A stretch of 64,000 nt of DNA from Crotalaria pallida (Eukaryota > Streptophyta > Magnoliopsida > Fabales > Fabaceae), in the NCBI GenBank assembly GCA_037953625.1, contig CM075655.1, positions 15,952,001-16,016,000 on the forward strand, in the 5' to 3' direction. A model generated the notes under the pieces. It was not told where the DNA came from. It worked only from the letters and a program-made list of their open reading frames with translations, and made no database searches. Both the position numbers and the translations under genes were made by a program. This document shows, piece by piece, positions 10,958-23,062 of the stretch. Within the stretch, counting starts at the first letter, position 1. Every line of letters starts with the position of its first letter.

Positions 10958-13580
10958 TGTAACAGCCCGGTTTTCGGAAACCAAAATAATTGACTTTTGT
11001 TTATTAAGGTTGCAAAAAATGAGGGCATTTTTTTTTTGAAAACGTCATCGTAACTTATTGTTGAAGGAAATCGAGAACATACTTGAAAAGTGGTTGATGT
11101 TCTTGAACCGTCTCTTTTGAAAACCGAGTTGTTACTTGGATCCAACTCCTTTACTTTATTTGTCGAAAATGTTTCATTCAGGAAACAGTTTGATTTCATC
11201 TTAGACTCTTTCATTCATTGCCCGAAAAGATCTTAAGTATATTTCATAAAAGAGTGTTGTCATAAAACGTCGGGCTTGCTTCAAAATAGTTAGGGTACAG
11301 TAATAGTTTATCACTTTGGTAATCCTGGGTACAAACAGAGCATCAAGATCTAAAATAACTAGACTATTTTTACACTACCCTATCAAAGGCAATCGGATGA
11401 AGGTCCTCTTTCTTCTTGTGTCCTTTCTTCTTCTCCGGGGATGCTACCTTACGAGTTGATGTCTCTGCTGGGTCGTCGGATTCCATCATTGCTTCATCTC
11501 TGGTAGTATAGTTCCACCGTTCCTCGTAACGTACCTTCTCTCTGTAGTTCTTATATCCGCGAACCGTAACTTGTCTCAAGCACGGTCCTAAGTCTGTCCC
11601 GCTCAATTGATGTTCCAGGTCGGGGATTACAATCTGAGTGTGGCCGGTCCATACCCAGCCTCTGGCGGTACGCTTCCATCCTCTCCTAGATTTGTTCCAC
11701 GTAGTGACGTCCATACAACACTCCATCTGCCCGTTGGAATCACCAGCGACACCAATGCGCCAACGAACAGGAGAGAGTAAGCATTCCAGACGCGTAGCAT
11801 CGACGGTGTGGAATTACGGTAGGAAAAATAATAGGACACACACAAATAGCACACAACGCAGACAAAACAACAGGCAACATTTTATTATCATCATTATCTC
11901 ACTTTATTTTTATTCGTTCTTGATTCTCACTCCCAATCACGGGTCTTACTTTCTTTTCCACATTTCTACTCTCAACCTCTTTCTCGTCCCCTACACTTCA
12001 CAATGCTCATTCTTTCTTGGACAATCTTTTCTTTTAATGTCTTATTGAATTAAAACCATCGATGACCAAGGGGGTTAAAGGATCATCGAGGTACGCGTTT
12101 CCTTTCGTAGTTAGCACTCGTATTTCAAGCCTACATCTCCTCGGCCATCCATCAACCTAATCGGAAGCCAACAGGAGTACAGGACCTTTACCACGCGGGC
12201 ATGACAGCTGTCCAACAAATGGCTCCAAGCCAGGAGGTCTCAGCCTCAAAACATATCATATAATCAAAACACATTGCCCCGTTCCAGTCCCTCTCCACTG
12301 TTGTAGACTTGCATCGAGGGGGCGACAGTATTGTTGTATTGCGCGCACAGAACTCACCACGGTATTGGACCCAGTCCCCACCACGTTAGTGCACCACTTA
12401 TGGGATTCGTTCTATCTACAACAATACTTTAGACTTCTTGACATTTCACCGTCATGGTCCTCCCCTCCTGCAATCCCCACCTGAGTATCCGCAGATACCC
12501 ATAGTATCTTCCTCCCCACTACTTCGGATTAACACTCATGACTCGCCGCGTTCGCTGTTAATGTCTTTTAAAATCTTTTAATTATTTACTTAACCTAACG
12601 GTCGGCTCACCCTTAGTGCATCCCTTCGGTGGGCCCGACCACTAACTTTGCACAATCTTTTTCTCATTAAAATCACACATAGCTCAGAGCTGGGACTATC
12701 TCAATTGATTCACATCACCTTTCTCAATTCTTCCTTTTTTACCATCCTTCTCAAAACCTTTAATTCCACCATCTTCTGGAACCTCATTTCTCAAACTTTC
12801 TACAACACTCTTTTCCAAAACCTTTTCAAAACCTTATTTTCACCAACATTCACAAAAGCATTATTTTCACAAATTTTTCTCAAAGAAATCATTTCGTAAA
12901 ACTTGCCCAAAATATTGTTTCACAAGCTTCTTCAAAAATCTTTTCTCAAAAACCTTTTCAAAAATTGATTTCATTAACCTTTTTCAAAATATTTCTTTTC
13001 CCAACTCTTTATAAAAATTTCTTTTCACCATTCTTTTTCGAAAATTCCTTTTTAAAAAAAACCCTTTTTCAAAAACACATTTTTGCTGAGCGCTAGTGGA
13101 GGAGCAAGCTCAACTCGACACCAGTTCCCAGACTAAAACCATGCTGAGCGCTAATGGAGGAGCAAGCTCAACTCAACACTAGTCCCAGACTACAACCCCA
13201 AAACAAAGGAGCCCAGCTCCGCTCAATTCACCTCTCATATCAACATCACTCTTCCCAAGCTCTGGCTCGATCTCAACCTTATCCTTAACTCTCTTTCTCA
13301 GGTTCAACTCTTATCTTTCTTCCACTTAATCTCTTATTCCTTTCTTATCAGTCCATCATTTCCATTCCGTCACTTTCTCAACTCTTTCTCTTCTCTTTCA
13401 TTCTCTTATTTAAATCGTGACAAACGTTCATCCACCATTTACTTATCATAACCAATAGCAATAAACAGTATCAACATAATAAATGACAAAAGCATGCTAT
13501 CAACACACACATCACACAAGAGAATTGTGGTCTTTGTCACCTTCGTATAAGTGGCCACACAAAGCAAACAATTGCCACTT
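10958..13580 (-). repeat. X1 5' LTR, truncated
   Basis: Near-identical to 4114-6745 until 'attgccactt' at 13580, where similarity stops abruptly. The missing part would hold the LTR's own 5' end (U3) in minus orientation. It carries the sister copy of the LTR frame at 11370-11726. Confidence 0.85.
11370..11726 (-). other. 118-aa open frame inside X1 5' LTR
   Basis: Sister copy of the frame at 4525-4881, with a few substitutions (for example SGRGW to SRRGW and PNPEH to PDLEH) and no stop. The function is unknown and the frame may be fortuitous. Confidence 0.25.
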
Positions 13581-14147
13581 CAAAGGATGGATAATCTATG
13601 AAAGTAAATATATTAACCAACCCCACCTTTACTAATACCTTTGATATTTAAACATCTGGATGTTCTAACTTCTAACTAAGCTAATTTTTAATGAAGAACA
13701 TTTATAATCTTCATAAATAGATAAATATTTGCGTTATATATTTTTAATCTTATTAGAAGCTTAAGTATCTTTTAATTTTTTGGATGCTTAAGTATCTTTT
13801 GATTAGAAAAATTAACTGCAGATTTTGTTTATAAAAAAATTACTTAAATTAATCACAGTTTTGAATGCGGATAGATTTATTTAAAAAATCATAGGTTATT
13901 TCGTAACGAGTAACACTGTAGTTAAATGTTTAAAATTGGGGTATTGGTTATTTAGGTATGAATATTTCTATTAAAATGCTGTATACAATCCGTGGCTAAG
14001 AATAACATCGATGCTTATCGAAAATGAGGGTAAATACTTTGCCATGGCCTTCATTGTGACACTTTCAATAAGTGTAGTTTGCCACGGTTTTTGTGACCAG
14101 TTTATGACGGTTTATACCATCACTCACCATTTATTCCTGCAGTAGTG
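13581..14147 (-). mobile_element. Probable CACTA DNA transposon end fragment
   Basis: In minus reading the segment begins at 14147 with CACTACTGCAGGAATAAATG, which fits a CACTA-superfamily terminal inverted repeat. It is followed by subterminal variants of CCGTGGC/CCATGGC and CACAAT. The other terminus is not in view and no transposase is present. The left boundary at 13581 is only where X1 similarity ends. The call rests on one terminus and is tentative. Confidence 0.35.
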
Positions 14148-14301
14148 TCAATAGTCAATGCGAAGAAGTGTCATTTTGGACATGCAATATAAGAGCCTCA
14201 TAATTTATCTGATTATTCTGATCATAGCTCATAGAAATCATGGATTGGATATAGATAACTTGAATAAACTTTTGATTTGAGGTATGTATTAATTATCAAC
14301 A

Positions 14302-14775
14302 TTTTTTTTGATGAAACAAGAACAAAAAAAAAACAGAGCAACACTAGCAGCCCATCATAACAGGGGTACCAGCACGATCCAATAACAGCGGAATAGACAA
14401 AAAGCTAGGGGCCTCATCATACACTAATCTTTGGGAGTTGAGAGAGTGACCATGTTTGGATAACGCATCCGCAGCAAAATTAGCTTCTCTGTAGGTATGA
14501 ATACAGGTAAAATTACCGTCTGCTAGCAAAGTCCGAATAGCGCTAACTAGGTTGAAAGCAGGGTGCGTCTTCCGGACTCCGAAATCAACAAAGCGAACTG
14601 TCGTTTTAGAGTCAGTTTCAACTATAGCTTGTTGAATGCCTTTTGTTATAGCTATCTTCAACCCGTGCCAAATCGACGAAGTTCCGAATGCGTAATTGAA
14701 CAGTAACCCAGATTACCAGCAAATGCAGTCATAAATCTGCCATCATGATCACGGATGATACCACCATATAAAGTT
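14302..14775 (-). mobile_element. LINE 3' end fragment (L1-like)
   Basis: Minus-strand tail of a non-LTR retrotransposon: an RNase H reading frame, then a short T-rich 3' UTR ending TTTCATC followed by eight A residues (14302-14309 in plus view as T). That is a typical plant L1 LINE ending. The upstream part is missing because X2 begins at 14776. The 154 bp at 14148-14301 hold nothing I recognise. Confidence 0.6.
14344..14775 (-). pseudogene. LINE-type RNase H domain, truncated and frameshifted
   Basis: Similar to the RVT_3-type RNase H at the C-terminus of plant LINE ORF2 proteins. It shows a 'GGIIRDHDGRFMTAFAGNLG' start, an AIVETDS acidic segment, the 'HTYREANFAADALSKHGHS' motif with catalytic Asp, and a 'YDEAPSFL' end. 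The N-terminal part (about 14670-14770) is one base out of frame with the rest: the break lies just after SELRR, where the family normally continues with a Trp-His-Gly segment, consistent with a one-base deletion near 14675. The 5' side is cut by X2, so this is dead LINE sequence, not a host RNase H gene. Confidence 0.65.
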
Positions 14776-17700
14776 TGTAACAGCCCGATTTTCGTACTCA
14801 AAACAGTTAACTGAAAGTTGCCGAAAATGAGGCCAAATTTTTTTTTTTTTTTTTTGTAAAACATTGCTGAAGTGTTTAGAAAACAGTATTGAAATATCCG
14901 TAAATTTTTCAATTCACTTTTTCCGAAAACCGAGTGTTACTACAACATTTATTTTCAGAAAACTTTCATTTTCGTAAAAAGAGTTGTTTCCAATTCATCA
15001 TGATATTACCCAAAAGACTACATTGTTTGTTCTTCCAAAATAGTGTATTCCACCATTCAGAATTAAAACTTGGCTTGGTTACATAATTGGTACATTGCTT
15101 GGTAATCCTTGACTCAAAACACAAACAATATACTTAACTAAAACACTACCCCTAACTCTATCTGTCGTACACCACCGGATGAGGCTTCCCTTTCCTTCTT
15201 GTAGACTTTCCACGTTCTCGAAAGTGAAGTCCCCTCTGTTGCTGCTTCCTTGCTGTTGTTTAAGTTTCTGCTTCCATTCCTTTAGAGTGATGATCTCCTT
15301 ATGATACTCCGTCTGCCCGTTGCGGTATCAGCAGCACCAATATAACAACGAACAGGAGAGAGTAAGCGTTCCGAACGACGAATCGTCGACGGTGTGGAAT
15401 TATGATAGGCAAGATAGAAGGACCATACAAACACATAATAAAACATACAAGCACACAATGATCAAGTATGTTATCACATTAGTATCAGTCTTATCATCTT
15501 TATTCTTATCTTTTCTTATCTTCTCAAACTTAATTTCTTTCCTCATATACATTCTTTCTTTTTCAATCCTTTTCCTTCTCATACTCGTAATTCCCTCTCA
15601 CACAATATCATCAGGTACTCATTTCGTTCTCGGTTATCACTCACGTCTACATCTCCTCGGTCATCCACCCAACCTAGTCAGAAGCAAACAGAAGTACAGG
15701 ACCTTTACCACGCGGGCACGACAGCTGTCACAACACATAATGGTCCCAGACCAGGAGGATCTCGTCCTCAAATCATATCAATAATATCAAGGCACACTGT
15801 CCACGCAGTGGCAAACACAATGCCCCGTTCCAGTCCCTCTCACTGTTCTCGATTTGCAATCTAGGGGGCGACAGTATGTTTCTAGTGGGCCCGCAGAACT
15901 TGCCACGGCATTAGACCCAGTCCCCACCACGTTAGTGCGCCACATGTGGAGTTCGTTCTGCCTAGAAACATACTCTAGACTTCTTGACGTTTCACCGTCA
16001 TCGTCCTCCCCTAATGCAATCTCGTCCTAAGTATCCGTAGATACTTATCGTTTCTTCCTCTCCACTACTTCGCACTCTCATACCTTACCGCGCATGTCTT
16101 TTAAGTCTTTTATCTTTTAATTATCCTATGGTCGGCCCGTCCTTCGTGCAACCCTTCAACGAGTCCCGACCACTACTTTGCACAATCTTTCTCTTATCAC
16201 TTCTCACATAGCACAGAGCTGGGATCACATCAACCGCTTGCATCTCATTACACAATCTCTCTTCAATCCTCAAATTCTCATATCATCACATCTCATAAAT
16301 CGGTTTCAAAATCTCACTCCATAAACTTTCAAACTTTCTAAAAAAAATACCTTTCTCAAAAGTATTGTTTCATAAAACTTTCTTCAAACCACATTTCCAC
16401 AGACTTTCCTTAAAAATCTCTTTTTCAAAAGTTCTCTCAAAATCTCCTTCCTCAAAGTTTATAAAAATCTCCTTCCAAGGCCTTTCACAAAAATTCCCTT
16501 TCAAGACTTTTCTGAAAACACTTTTTATAATATTTTTCAAAACCTCCTTTCAAAAACATTTTCAAAAGAATTTCTTTTCAAAAATCTTTTCGAAGATCTC
16601 TTTTCGAGAACCTTTTTCAAAAACTCCTTTTCAAAAACCTTTTCAAAAATTTCAACTTTGCTGAGCGCTAATGGAGGAGCAAGCTCAACTCGACACTAGT
16701 CCCAGACTAAAACCAAAACAAAAGGAGCCCAGCTCCACTCAAATCACATCCCTTTCTCAAACAACATCACTCTCCCCAGCTCTGGCTCGTTCTCAACATT
16801 ATATTTCATTCTTCCCCCAATCTCAACTCTTTCCTTCTTCTCCAACACATATCTTATTCTCATTCATTATTCTTATCTCATTGTATCTTTTCCCTTCATC
16901 TTATTACTTTCACAACGCATTCACTACATTTTTATTTCCTTATTCAGGATGTAACAGACGTCCATCAACATATTACTTATTTAATCATCACAGTAAATAT
17001 TCTCGGCATAATTAAATAAAAGCATGCTATCAACAGACAATCATCACACAGCATTAATGTGTTTTTCGTCACCTTCGTATAAGTGGCCACACAATCAAAC
17101 AATTGCCACTTATACTACTGACTCTAACCACTTAGTTCCGATCTTTGAGATGATACGGAACGTCCTAATAAATCACCTAACTACCAGGGTGTCTTAGGAA
17201 AGCTTCTCTCTCACCTGAGGTCCAGCTATTTAATGCGTACCGTCTCCTCGGATCCTTGTGCTGCCGGTTGCCCCAATCCCTCGTCTTTAAGATTATTCCT
17301 CGTACTAAATAAAATACGCTTACGTTATTAACTTATATTATGAAAACCTTTTTCATTACCTAGACACTTCTCATTCTCGTCAAGACTTAAAACATAACCG
17401 TTTTCTTTCTAACAACTCGGATATTTATAACACCTTAAGTACTTTCAAAGATCATTTGAACTTATTTTCTAAGTTAAGAAACCATTTTAAATAATTCTTT
17501 AATTCAAAATTAACACTTCACCAAGCATGTAACCAATTAAATCAAGATCAAAGCAAGTATGCAACTTCACAAAAAGTTCACGACACAAACACTCAGGCAT
17601 ACATAAATTCACAACCACATTGGACCAAGGATTTAAATCAAGCACAATCATTTCGTTTACTTTAAACAACTCCATTCCTTTCAAAAATCATCATGTGCAT

Positions 17701-17921
17701 TTTATTTCATGCAATTAGACTCCCTAAATTTATTTACTCTATATAGCCGAATGACATCAAAGGAAACAATTCAAAGATTACAAATTTAAAACACATAAAT
17801 CAACTTAGTTTATTTCAAGCACTTAGGTTCTATTTTCTTTTTCATGCAACAAATTTATTTACTCTTTCTTTTATTCTTACCAGAATACACAAAACTTTTC
17901 CAAAACCATTTAATTCATTTG
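14776..17921 (-). repeat. X2 3' LTR, segment 1
   Basis: Begins TGTAACAGCC; colinear with 56493-59630 at roughly 98-99% by eye (about 25 substitutions in the first 1.9 kb). It includes the low-complexity TTTTCAAAA zone (about 16330-16650). A 154-aa frame at 15320-15784 repeats in the sister LTR (57029-57493), but its sequence is low-complexity with hydrophobic TC-rich stretches, so I do not call it a gene. Confidence 0.85.
17917..17921. repeat. Tekay target site duplication ATTTG (pairs with 41845-41849)
   Basis: ATTTG flanks the Tekay element on both sides. The paralogous undisturbed site in the X2 5' LTR (59626-59630) reads AATTG in the same context. Confidence 0.9.
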
Positions 17922-18651
17922 TGTGACACCCTTCTCGGATTACCCAAATTGAAACTAATAAATAAGCTTTTATATTGGATAATATATATGGACTTGTGAG
18001 TGTTAAGAAAATAGGTAAATAAAATTTTCTTTTAAAGCGGGTGCACGAATCGTCACTTGAAAGTCTTGGAGAACAAAGTCTATATTATCTCAAAATCATT
18101 GTATCGAGTTCGGCGATTTCTAAAACCTTTTCGCAAATAGAGTAACATTCGATCTTTTAGAAAATATCTTTGTATCAAGTAGCTTAAGCTACCCTTGCTT
18201 TGTACGATAGAACTGATACCATTCATAGCCGAGCTCTTAAACAGATTAAATCAGAGTAAGCAGAAATTACGGGACTATGCAACTGACAGAATATAAACAT
18301 AGGTTTTCATAGAGATAGAGAATCATAAGTACATAGCCCATGAGTAAAGTCTCCAAGTTTCAAAATATACAAGTCCATCATCAGATCTATATAACAGTGT
18401 AACTACAAGCTCTAGAGTGCTCCAAAAGTATATCTACAATATATATATACATAACAAAATATATAACTCTAGGAGTAGTCACATAGATCTCGCAGCATCA
18501 GATGGAGTAGTAGTAGCAGTAGTCTCCCAAAAGTAAAAGTAGTAGTAAGATAGTAGCAACATCATCATCATCACAGCAGCAGCAGCAAATATCCTCCACA
18601 GCCTCCACACATCGGATCCTCCGACCCACATCATACACCATATGCATGTAC

Positions 18652-19122
18652 CTAGGGATCGTCGTCCCTCCAGTCACTCCCAGTAGAATGCACGACAGGC
18701 TCGCCCACACTCTCGTCCTCCACCGGATCCTCCTCAATCTCATCCGAGGGAGAGTGTACCCTACCACTGGGTACCGGGTCAGGTGATGGTGAAACCCTGA
18801 CTGGGCTCCTCGGATCAGATAGGGGAGTCTCCTCGCGGACGACCCTCGAAGAAAAAGGGTGAGAGCGGGTAGGTCGAAAACGAAAACTATGGTAAGAGCG
18901 AGCTGGTCGCGTGGGAGGTGGTCCATGGTAAGTGTAAAACGGGGGTACATGCATAGTGTATATGATGGGAATCCTAAACCTACGAGGACGGAATCGTATC
19001 AGCGGGTTCGGGTGGTAGAAGGTAATCTCTACCTCCCCCTCAAACACCGCGCGATGGTCCTCATAGATCCATATGCCACTAGGAAGTGGCCGGATCTTGA
19101 TGCAAGCAATGTAGCGAGACAT
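18652..19122 (-). other. 156-aa proline-rich frame in Tekay LTR
   Basis: Starts at an ATG (MSRYIACIKIRPLPSG) and is rich in Pro, Arg and Ser in the middle (VPPFYTYHGPPPTRPARSYH), with an acidic C-terminus (DEIEEDPVEDES). In the other LTR (38999-39469) the same frame has a stop created by a CGA to TGA change near the middle. I know no function; it may be leader sequence that happens to be open. Confidence 0.3.
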
Positions 19123-19850
19123 CACCTACAAGGGCATAGGGGTAAGCAATTCTATACACATAATCAATAGAGAATAAATTATGCAACATAAAGATGTAAC
19201 ATGCATCAATTAATAACAATCACACTTAACACTTAGCAAGTAGGTTATGCACATAGGATGTTCACACTTAATTCAGTCATAACAGTTTATTTGAATGAAT
19301 GGCACGATGCATGACTTTAGCTCTCAAGCCTATCTCCATCATAATACTATGTCACTCTCTGACGTCCATCCCTGACAACCCAGCACTCGACAGTGCGTTG
19401 TATTCCTAGGTATACAACCATTCGTACATTCACCTAGAATGTACACGACAAGCTTGGTATCCATGCCACCCGAGCATATCCCGTCATCCAAACGGATCGT
19501 CATCCAAACGATATATCCATATCGGCATCCACTAAGCCGACCACGTCAACAACATGTCATCAAGCAAGCGTATTGGCACTCCCAGAGGCCCTCCACATGT
19601 TTAACAAACATGAAATACGTCCTACCATCCAAACTCCAGAATGAATGCATTTTATCCTTTAGACTTAAGGGAAGTTGATTAATATTTTGCAGGCCACCTA
19701 GGCTTATTCCTTTATCAAAAGGACCGTCATAAAATGATCTATTTGTATTAATCAATTTCTTTAAGTCTTAATCCCTTGGACTATTCTCAATAATTCATTA
19801 ATTATTTGACTTAGAATTGAAAACGGTGTTCTTCAGGTTCTGGGCAATAT

Positions 19851-20173
19851 ACTCGAGTAAAATTCAGTCCACTCGAGTGTTCTCTAGATTTTCCAAATTA
19901 CTCGAGTGTTCCTGAAGTTACTCGAGTGTTCATGACTTTTTGAGGATTTGGGTTTTCAATTCATCGATTTACTCGAGTGGTTCATGGGTTACTCGAGTGT
20001 TCTTGGATATTTCCAGAATACTCGAGTGACCTTGACTGACTCGAGTGTTTGGCCTATAATGGTCCTCAGGTCATGCTCGATACTCGAGTACCAGACAGAC
20101 AACTCGAGTGTTCTTCCTTAATTTACATGGTTTTGAACACGATTTACTCGAGTACTCTGCCTTTTACTCGAGT
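19851..20173. repeat. Array of 12 ACTCGAGT palindromes (3' LTR)
   Basis: The 8-base palindrome ACTCGAGT occurs at 19851, 19871, 19900, 19920, 19971, 19991, 20020, 20039, 20082, 20102, 20146 and 20166, usually followed by GTTC or GTGTT. Two more copies lie at about 21210 and 21229. Intervals recur at about 20 and 30 bp. The sister array at about 40198-40523 has lost one copy. Confidence 0.9.
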
Positions 20174-21067
20174 GTTTCGCAGCAGACAGCACTGAAAACT
20201 GGTTTTAATATGACATTTTCATTTTTACTCAAATTTAATCCATTCCAGGGATCCACAGAGTTCACATAACATTATTTAGACATGTTACAACACTTATTAC
20301 AAGTGAAAACAGAGATTTGACGGAGAAATCAATAATCATGCATTAAAACGCATTTTCACAACTTAACATGTCAATTCTCATAAAAAGCACAATACACATA
20401 AAACCAAGTGCATTTTAGTTCACATACATGATATCAAACTTGCTCATCACAGATTTAGAGCATGGATTGATCTCCAAACCAAAGTTCCTATTCAATCTAA
20501 GCCCTTAGAGCCTCTTGGTGGCTCTCTAACACAATTAATGGGATTTAAACTCTATCTAGTGAATATAATTACTTCCCCTTACCTCTCAGACGTGAATCAA
20601 CAGAAAGAAATCCAAGAAAAGTGCTCCAACCCCAGAAATCACTTTGAGCTTCACATGCATGACAGTTTTGAGTGCACCACCAAAATCGAATTGGTTCACC
20701 CATGAAACAGAGATAAGAATTGGGGAAAATTAGATTTCTAAACTCTATACAACATGTTCTAACTAAAGGAAATGAGTTTGAGACTCAGGAGCTCGAGAGC
20801 TTTCCAGAAATTAATCTCCAAGTAAGCTCCAGAAACCAACTTTGACAGAATAACTCCAACTTCCAAGCTGTCGTTCTCCCAACACACTCACTCAATCCTC
20901 ACGATTTTGGTGTTTATACAAAGCTCGTGATGTGAGCTTTGTATTAATGTATGATTTGTGTTTCAGTTTGACACAGAGAAGGAGAATTGAAGAGTACAAA
21001 CTCGGAACCCTAATTTCATCAACCAAGCTACTTTGATCCAAAATTCTCAGCTAAGGGTCGAAGATGA

Positions 21068-21077
21068 GCTTAAATAG
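21068..21077 (-). promoter_or_regulatory. Candidate Tekay LTR TATA box (3' LTR)
   Basis: CTATTTAAGC on the minus strand, about 420 bp into the LTR and followed by CT-rich leader-like sequence. A U3 of that size with a long R/U5 is plausible. The identical box in the 5' LTR is at 41415-41424. Confidence 0.45.
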
Positions 21078-21497
21078 GAAGTGAGGACACTCATGCAGGT
21101 CGACACGAAGGCATTGAGCTGTTGATGGCAGAGTATTCGTGTCAACGGAGGGGAATCGTTGGCTGTGACTCACCAACCGCACTAACTCGTGCAGTTTGAC
21201 CCAGAATACTCGAGTATTCTGAATAATACTCGAGTGTTTTGCCCAGATTTTGAAAAATAATTATTTTATTTACTTTCCCTCCAAAATCTTTCCTATAACT
21301 GCTTCTAGGTCCCAACCCAGGGACTAATATGCAAAACTCTTATTTTATGCATTTAAATTATTTATTAAATAATTTCCACACATCAACTAGTTATATAAAC
21401 ACATATTTTAATCAAGGATTAATATAGAAACTATAAATTATAATTAAATTATAATTAACATTTCATTAATCGGGGATTAAAATTTTGGGGTGTTACA

Positions 21498-21511
21498 CTA
21501 CTCCCCAACTT
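21498..21511 (-). promoter_or_regulatory. Tekay polypurine tract
   Basis: AAGTTGGGGAGTAG on the minus strand, immediately before the 3' LTR and 28 bp after the pol stop codon. Confidence 0.8.
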
Positions 21512-21539
21512 ACAAGGAATTTCGTCCCCGAAATTCAAC

Positions 21540-23062
21540 TTATACAAACAAGTCAGGATAATCCTGACGCATCTTATCCTCTAATTCCCAAGATGCTTCT
21601 ATCACATCTCCATAAATCCAGATGACTTTGACCAAACTAATATCCTTCGCTCTAAGCTGCTTGATTCTTCGATCTTCAATACGAACTGGCACAGCTTTGA
21701 AGGTTAGGTTCTTATGAATTTCTAAGTCATCAGGTTGGATGCTAAGAACAATGGTGGGGTCATGGACATATTTCTTCAATTGAGACACATGGAATACATT
21801 ATGGAGGTTAGCTAATGACGGAGGTAAAGCTAATTGATAGGCTACTGGGCCGATCCTTTTGAGAATTTGATAGGGACCAATAAACTTAGGTGATAGTTTC
21901 TGGGTTTTCAAGGCTCTACTAACACCTTTGGTTGGTACTATTCTAATGAACACGTGGTCTCCTTCAGCAAACTGTAAGGGTTTTCTCCTTCTATCAGCAT
22001 AGCTTTTCTGCCTACTCTGAGCTGCCCTCATCTTCTCTTGTATCATCTTGATCTGCTCCGTGGTCTCTTGCACAATATTTGGTCCAATCAGAGAACTCTC
22101 CCCCACTTGAAACCAGCATAACGGCGTCTGGCACTTTCTCCCATACAAAGCTTCAAATGGTGTCATTCCAATGCTCGTGTGATAGCTGTTGTTGTAAGTT
22201 AACTCCACGAGTGGCAACATTTGCTCCCAATTCCCTTGTCCTTCCAAAGCACAGGCTCGTAGAATGTCCTCCAATGACTGAATAGTCCTTTCCGTTTGGC
22301 CATCAGTATGAGGATGGTATGCAGAACTTAGCTTCAATCTTGAACCCAAGGCTCTATGCAGATCTTCCCAAAACTTTGATGTAAACCTCGGATCGCGATC
22401 AGACACAATGCTTGATGGTACTCCGTGCAGACAAACAACTTCCTTGATGTACAACTGAGTGAGCTTTTCCAATGAGTAGCGCATATTCACGGGAATGAAA
22501 TGCGTTGATTTGGTCAAACGGTCCACGATCACCCAAATTGCATCATGACCAAAAGATGTCTTTGGCAATCCCGACACAAAATCCATCGAGATGCTATCCC
22601 ATTTCCACAACGGGATCTCTAAAGGAAGTAACTCTCCTCCTGGCCTTTGATGTTCCACCTTGGCCTTTTGACATACCAAACAACATACCACATATTCAGC
22701 TACATCTCTCTTCAAACCAGGCCACCAAAATAGCTTCTTCAAGTCCTGGTACATTTTAGTAGCTCCCGGATGCATACTCATCTTACTCTTATGCGCTTCA
22801 TCCAAAATCATCTTTCTTACTTCCAAATCATCAGGCACACAAATCCTCGTTTTAAAGCGAAGGATTCCATCCTTCCCTTCTTGAAATTCCAACTCCTTAC
22901 CTTCTTGCATCAACTTCCTCTTTTCCATGAGTTTCCCATCCTTGTGTTGCAATTCCCGTATCCTTTGCAGAAACTCGTTAGCAATCTGCAGCATCCCCAA
23001 CTTGATACTTGTCGGCTCCACTTGCATCGTCAGACTCAAATCTCGAAATTCCTCTATCAGTG
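21540..23062 (-). pseudogene. Tekay pol C-terminal part: integrase with chromodomain-type tail
   Basis: C-terminal part of the chromovirus polyprotein, in one open frame after the Athila insertion. It shows the HHCC zinc finger (H near MHPGATK, then CCLVCQ), the DDE core (SMDFVSGLP near 22580, VSDRDPRFTS near 22400, HPHTDGQTER near 22290), a GPY/F module (FIGPYQILKRIGPVAYQL), and a tail ending in ASWELEDKMRQDYPDLF typical of Tekay/Del chromodomains. Integrase inserts cDNA and the chromodomain targets chromatin. Residues encoded beyond 23062 belong to the Athila LTR read antisense and are not part of the gene. Confidence 0.93.
23058..23062. repeat. Athila composite target site duplication CAGTG (pairs with 35168-35172)
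   Basis: CAGTG lies immediately outside the first and third Athila LTRs. Removing the element plus one copy keeps the Tekay frame open. Confidence 0.92.

Larger units (their letters stand above)
4114..13580 (-). mobile_element. X1, non-autonomous giant-LTR retrotransposon, truncated
   Basis: Minus-strand element made of a complete 3' LTR (4114-9900), a non-coding interior (9901-10957) and a 5' LTR cut at 13580. Ends are TGTAACAGCC...GGTGTTATA in plus view (the last CA has decayed to TA). A polypurine tract lies beside the 3' LTR and an initiator-Met-type primer site beside the 5' LTR, fixing the orientation. No gag or pol homology is visible. LTRs of 5.8 kb against a 1.06 kb interior are extreme even compared with LARD elements (LTRs about 4-5 kb, interiors about 3 kb). 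The truncated end prevents a target-duplication check. Confidence 0.8.
17922..21497 (-). repeat. Tekay 3' LTR (3576 bp)
   Basis: Near-identical to 38274-41844. Going along the minus strand from 21497 it holds a TATA-like box (21068-21077), the ACTCGAGT cluster (19851-20173), a proline-rich frame (18652-19122) and a trinucleotide-rich stretch (about 18495-18595) before the terminal GGGTGTCACA. Confidence 0.95.

Noticed and set aside
15320..15784. 154-aa hydrophobic frame in X2 LTR (also 57029-57493)
   Set aside because: Driven by TC-rich low-complexity sequence. It is not kept in X1, has no domain, and is present twice only because LTRs are duplicates.
16365..16664. 99-aa Phe/Lys/Ser frame (also 58074-58373)
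   Set aside because: Translation of TTTTCAAAA-type simple sequence.
19851..20173. CRISPR-like array
   Set aside because: Repeats are 8-base palindromes with irregular 20-50 bp gaps in a plant LTR; no cas genes and no CRISPR repeat structure.
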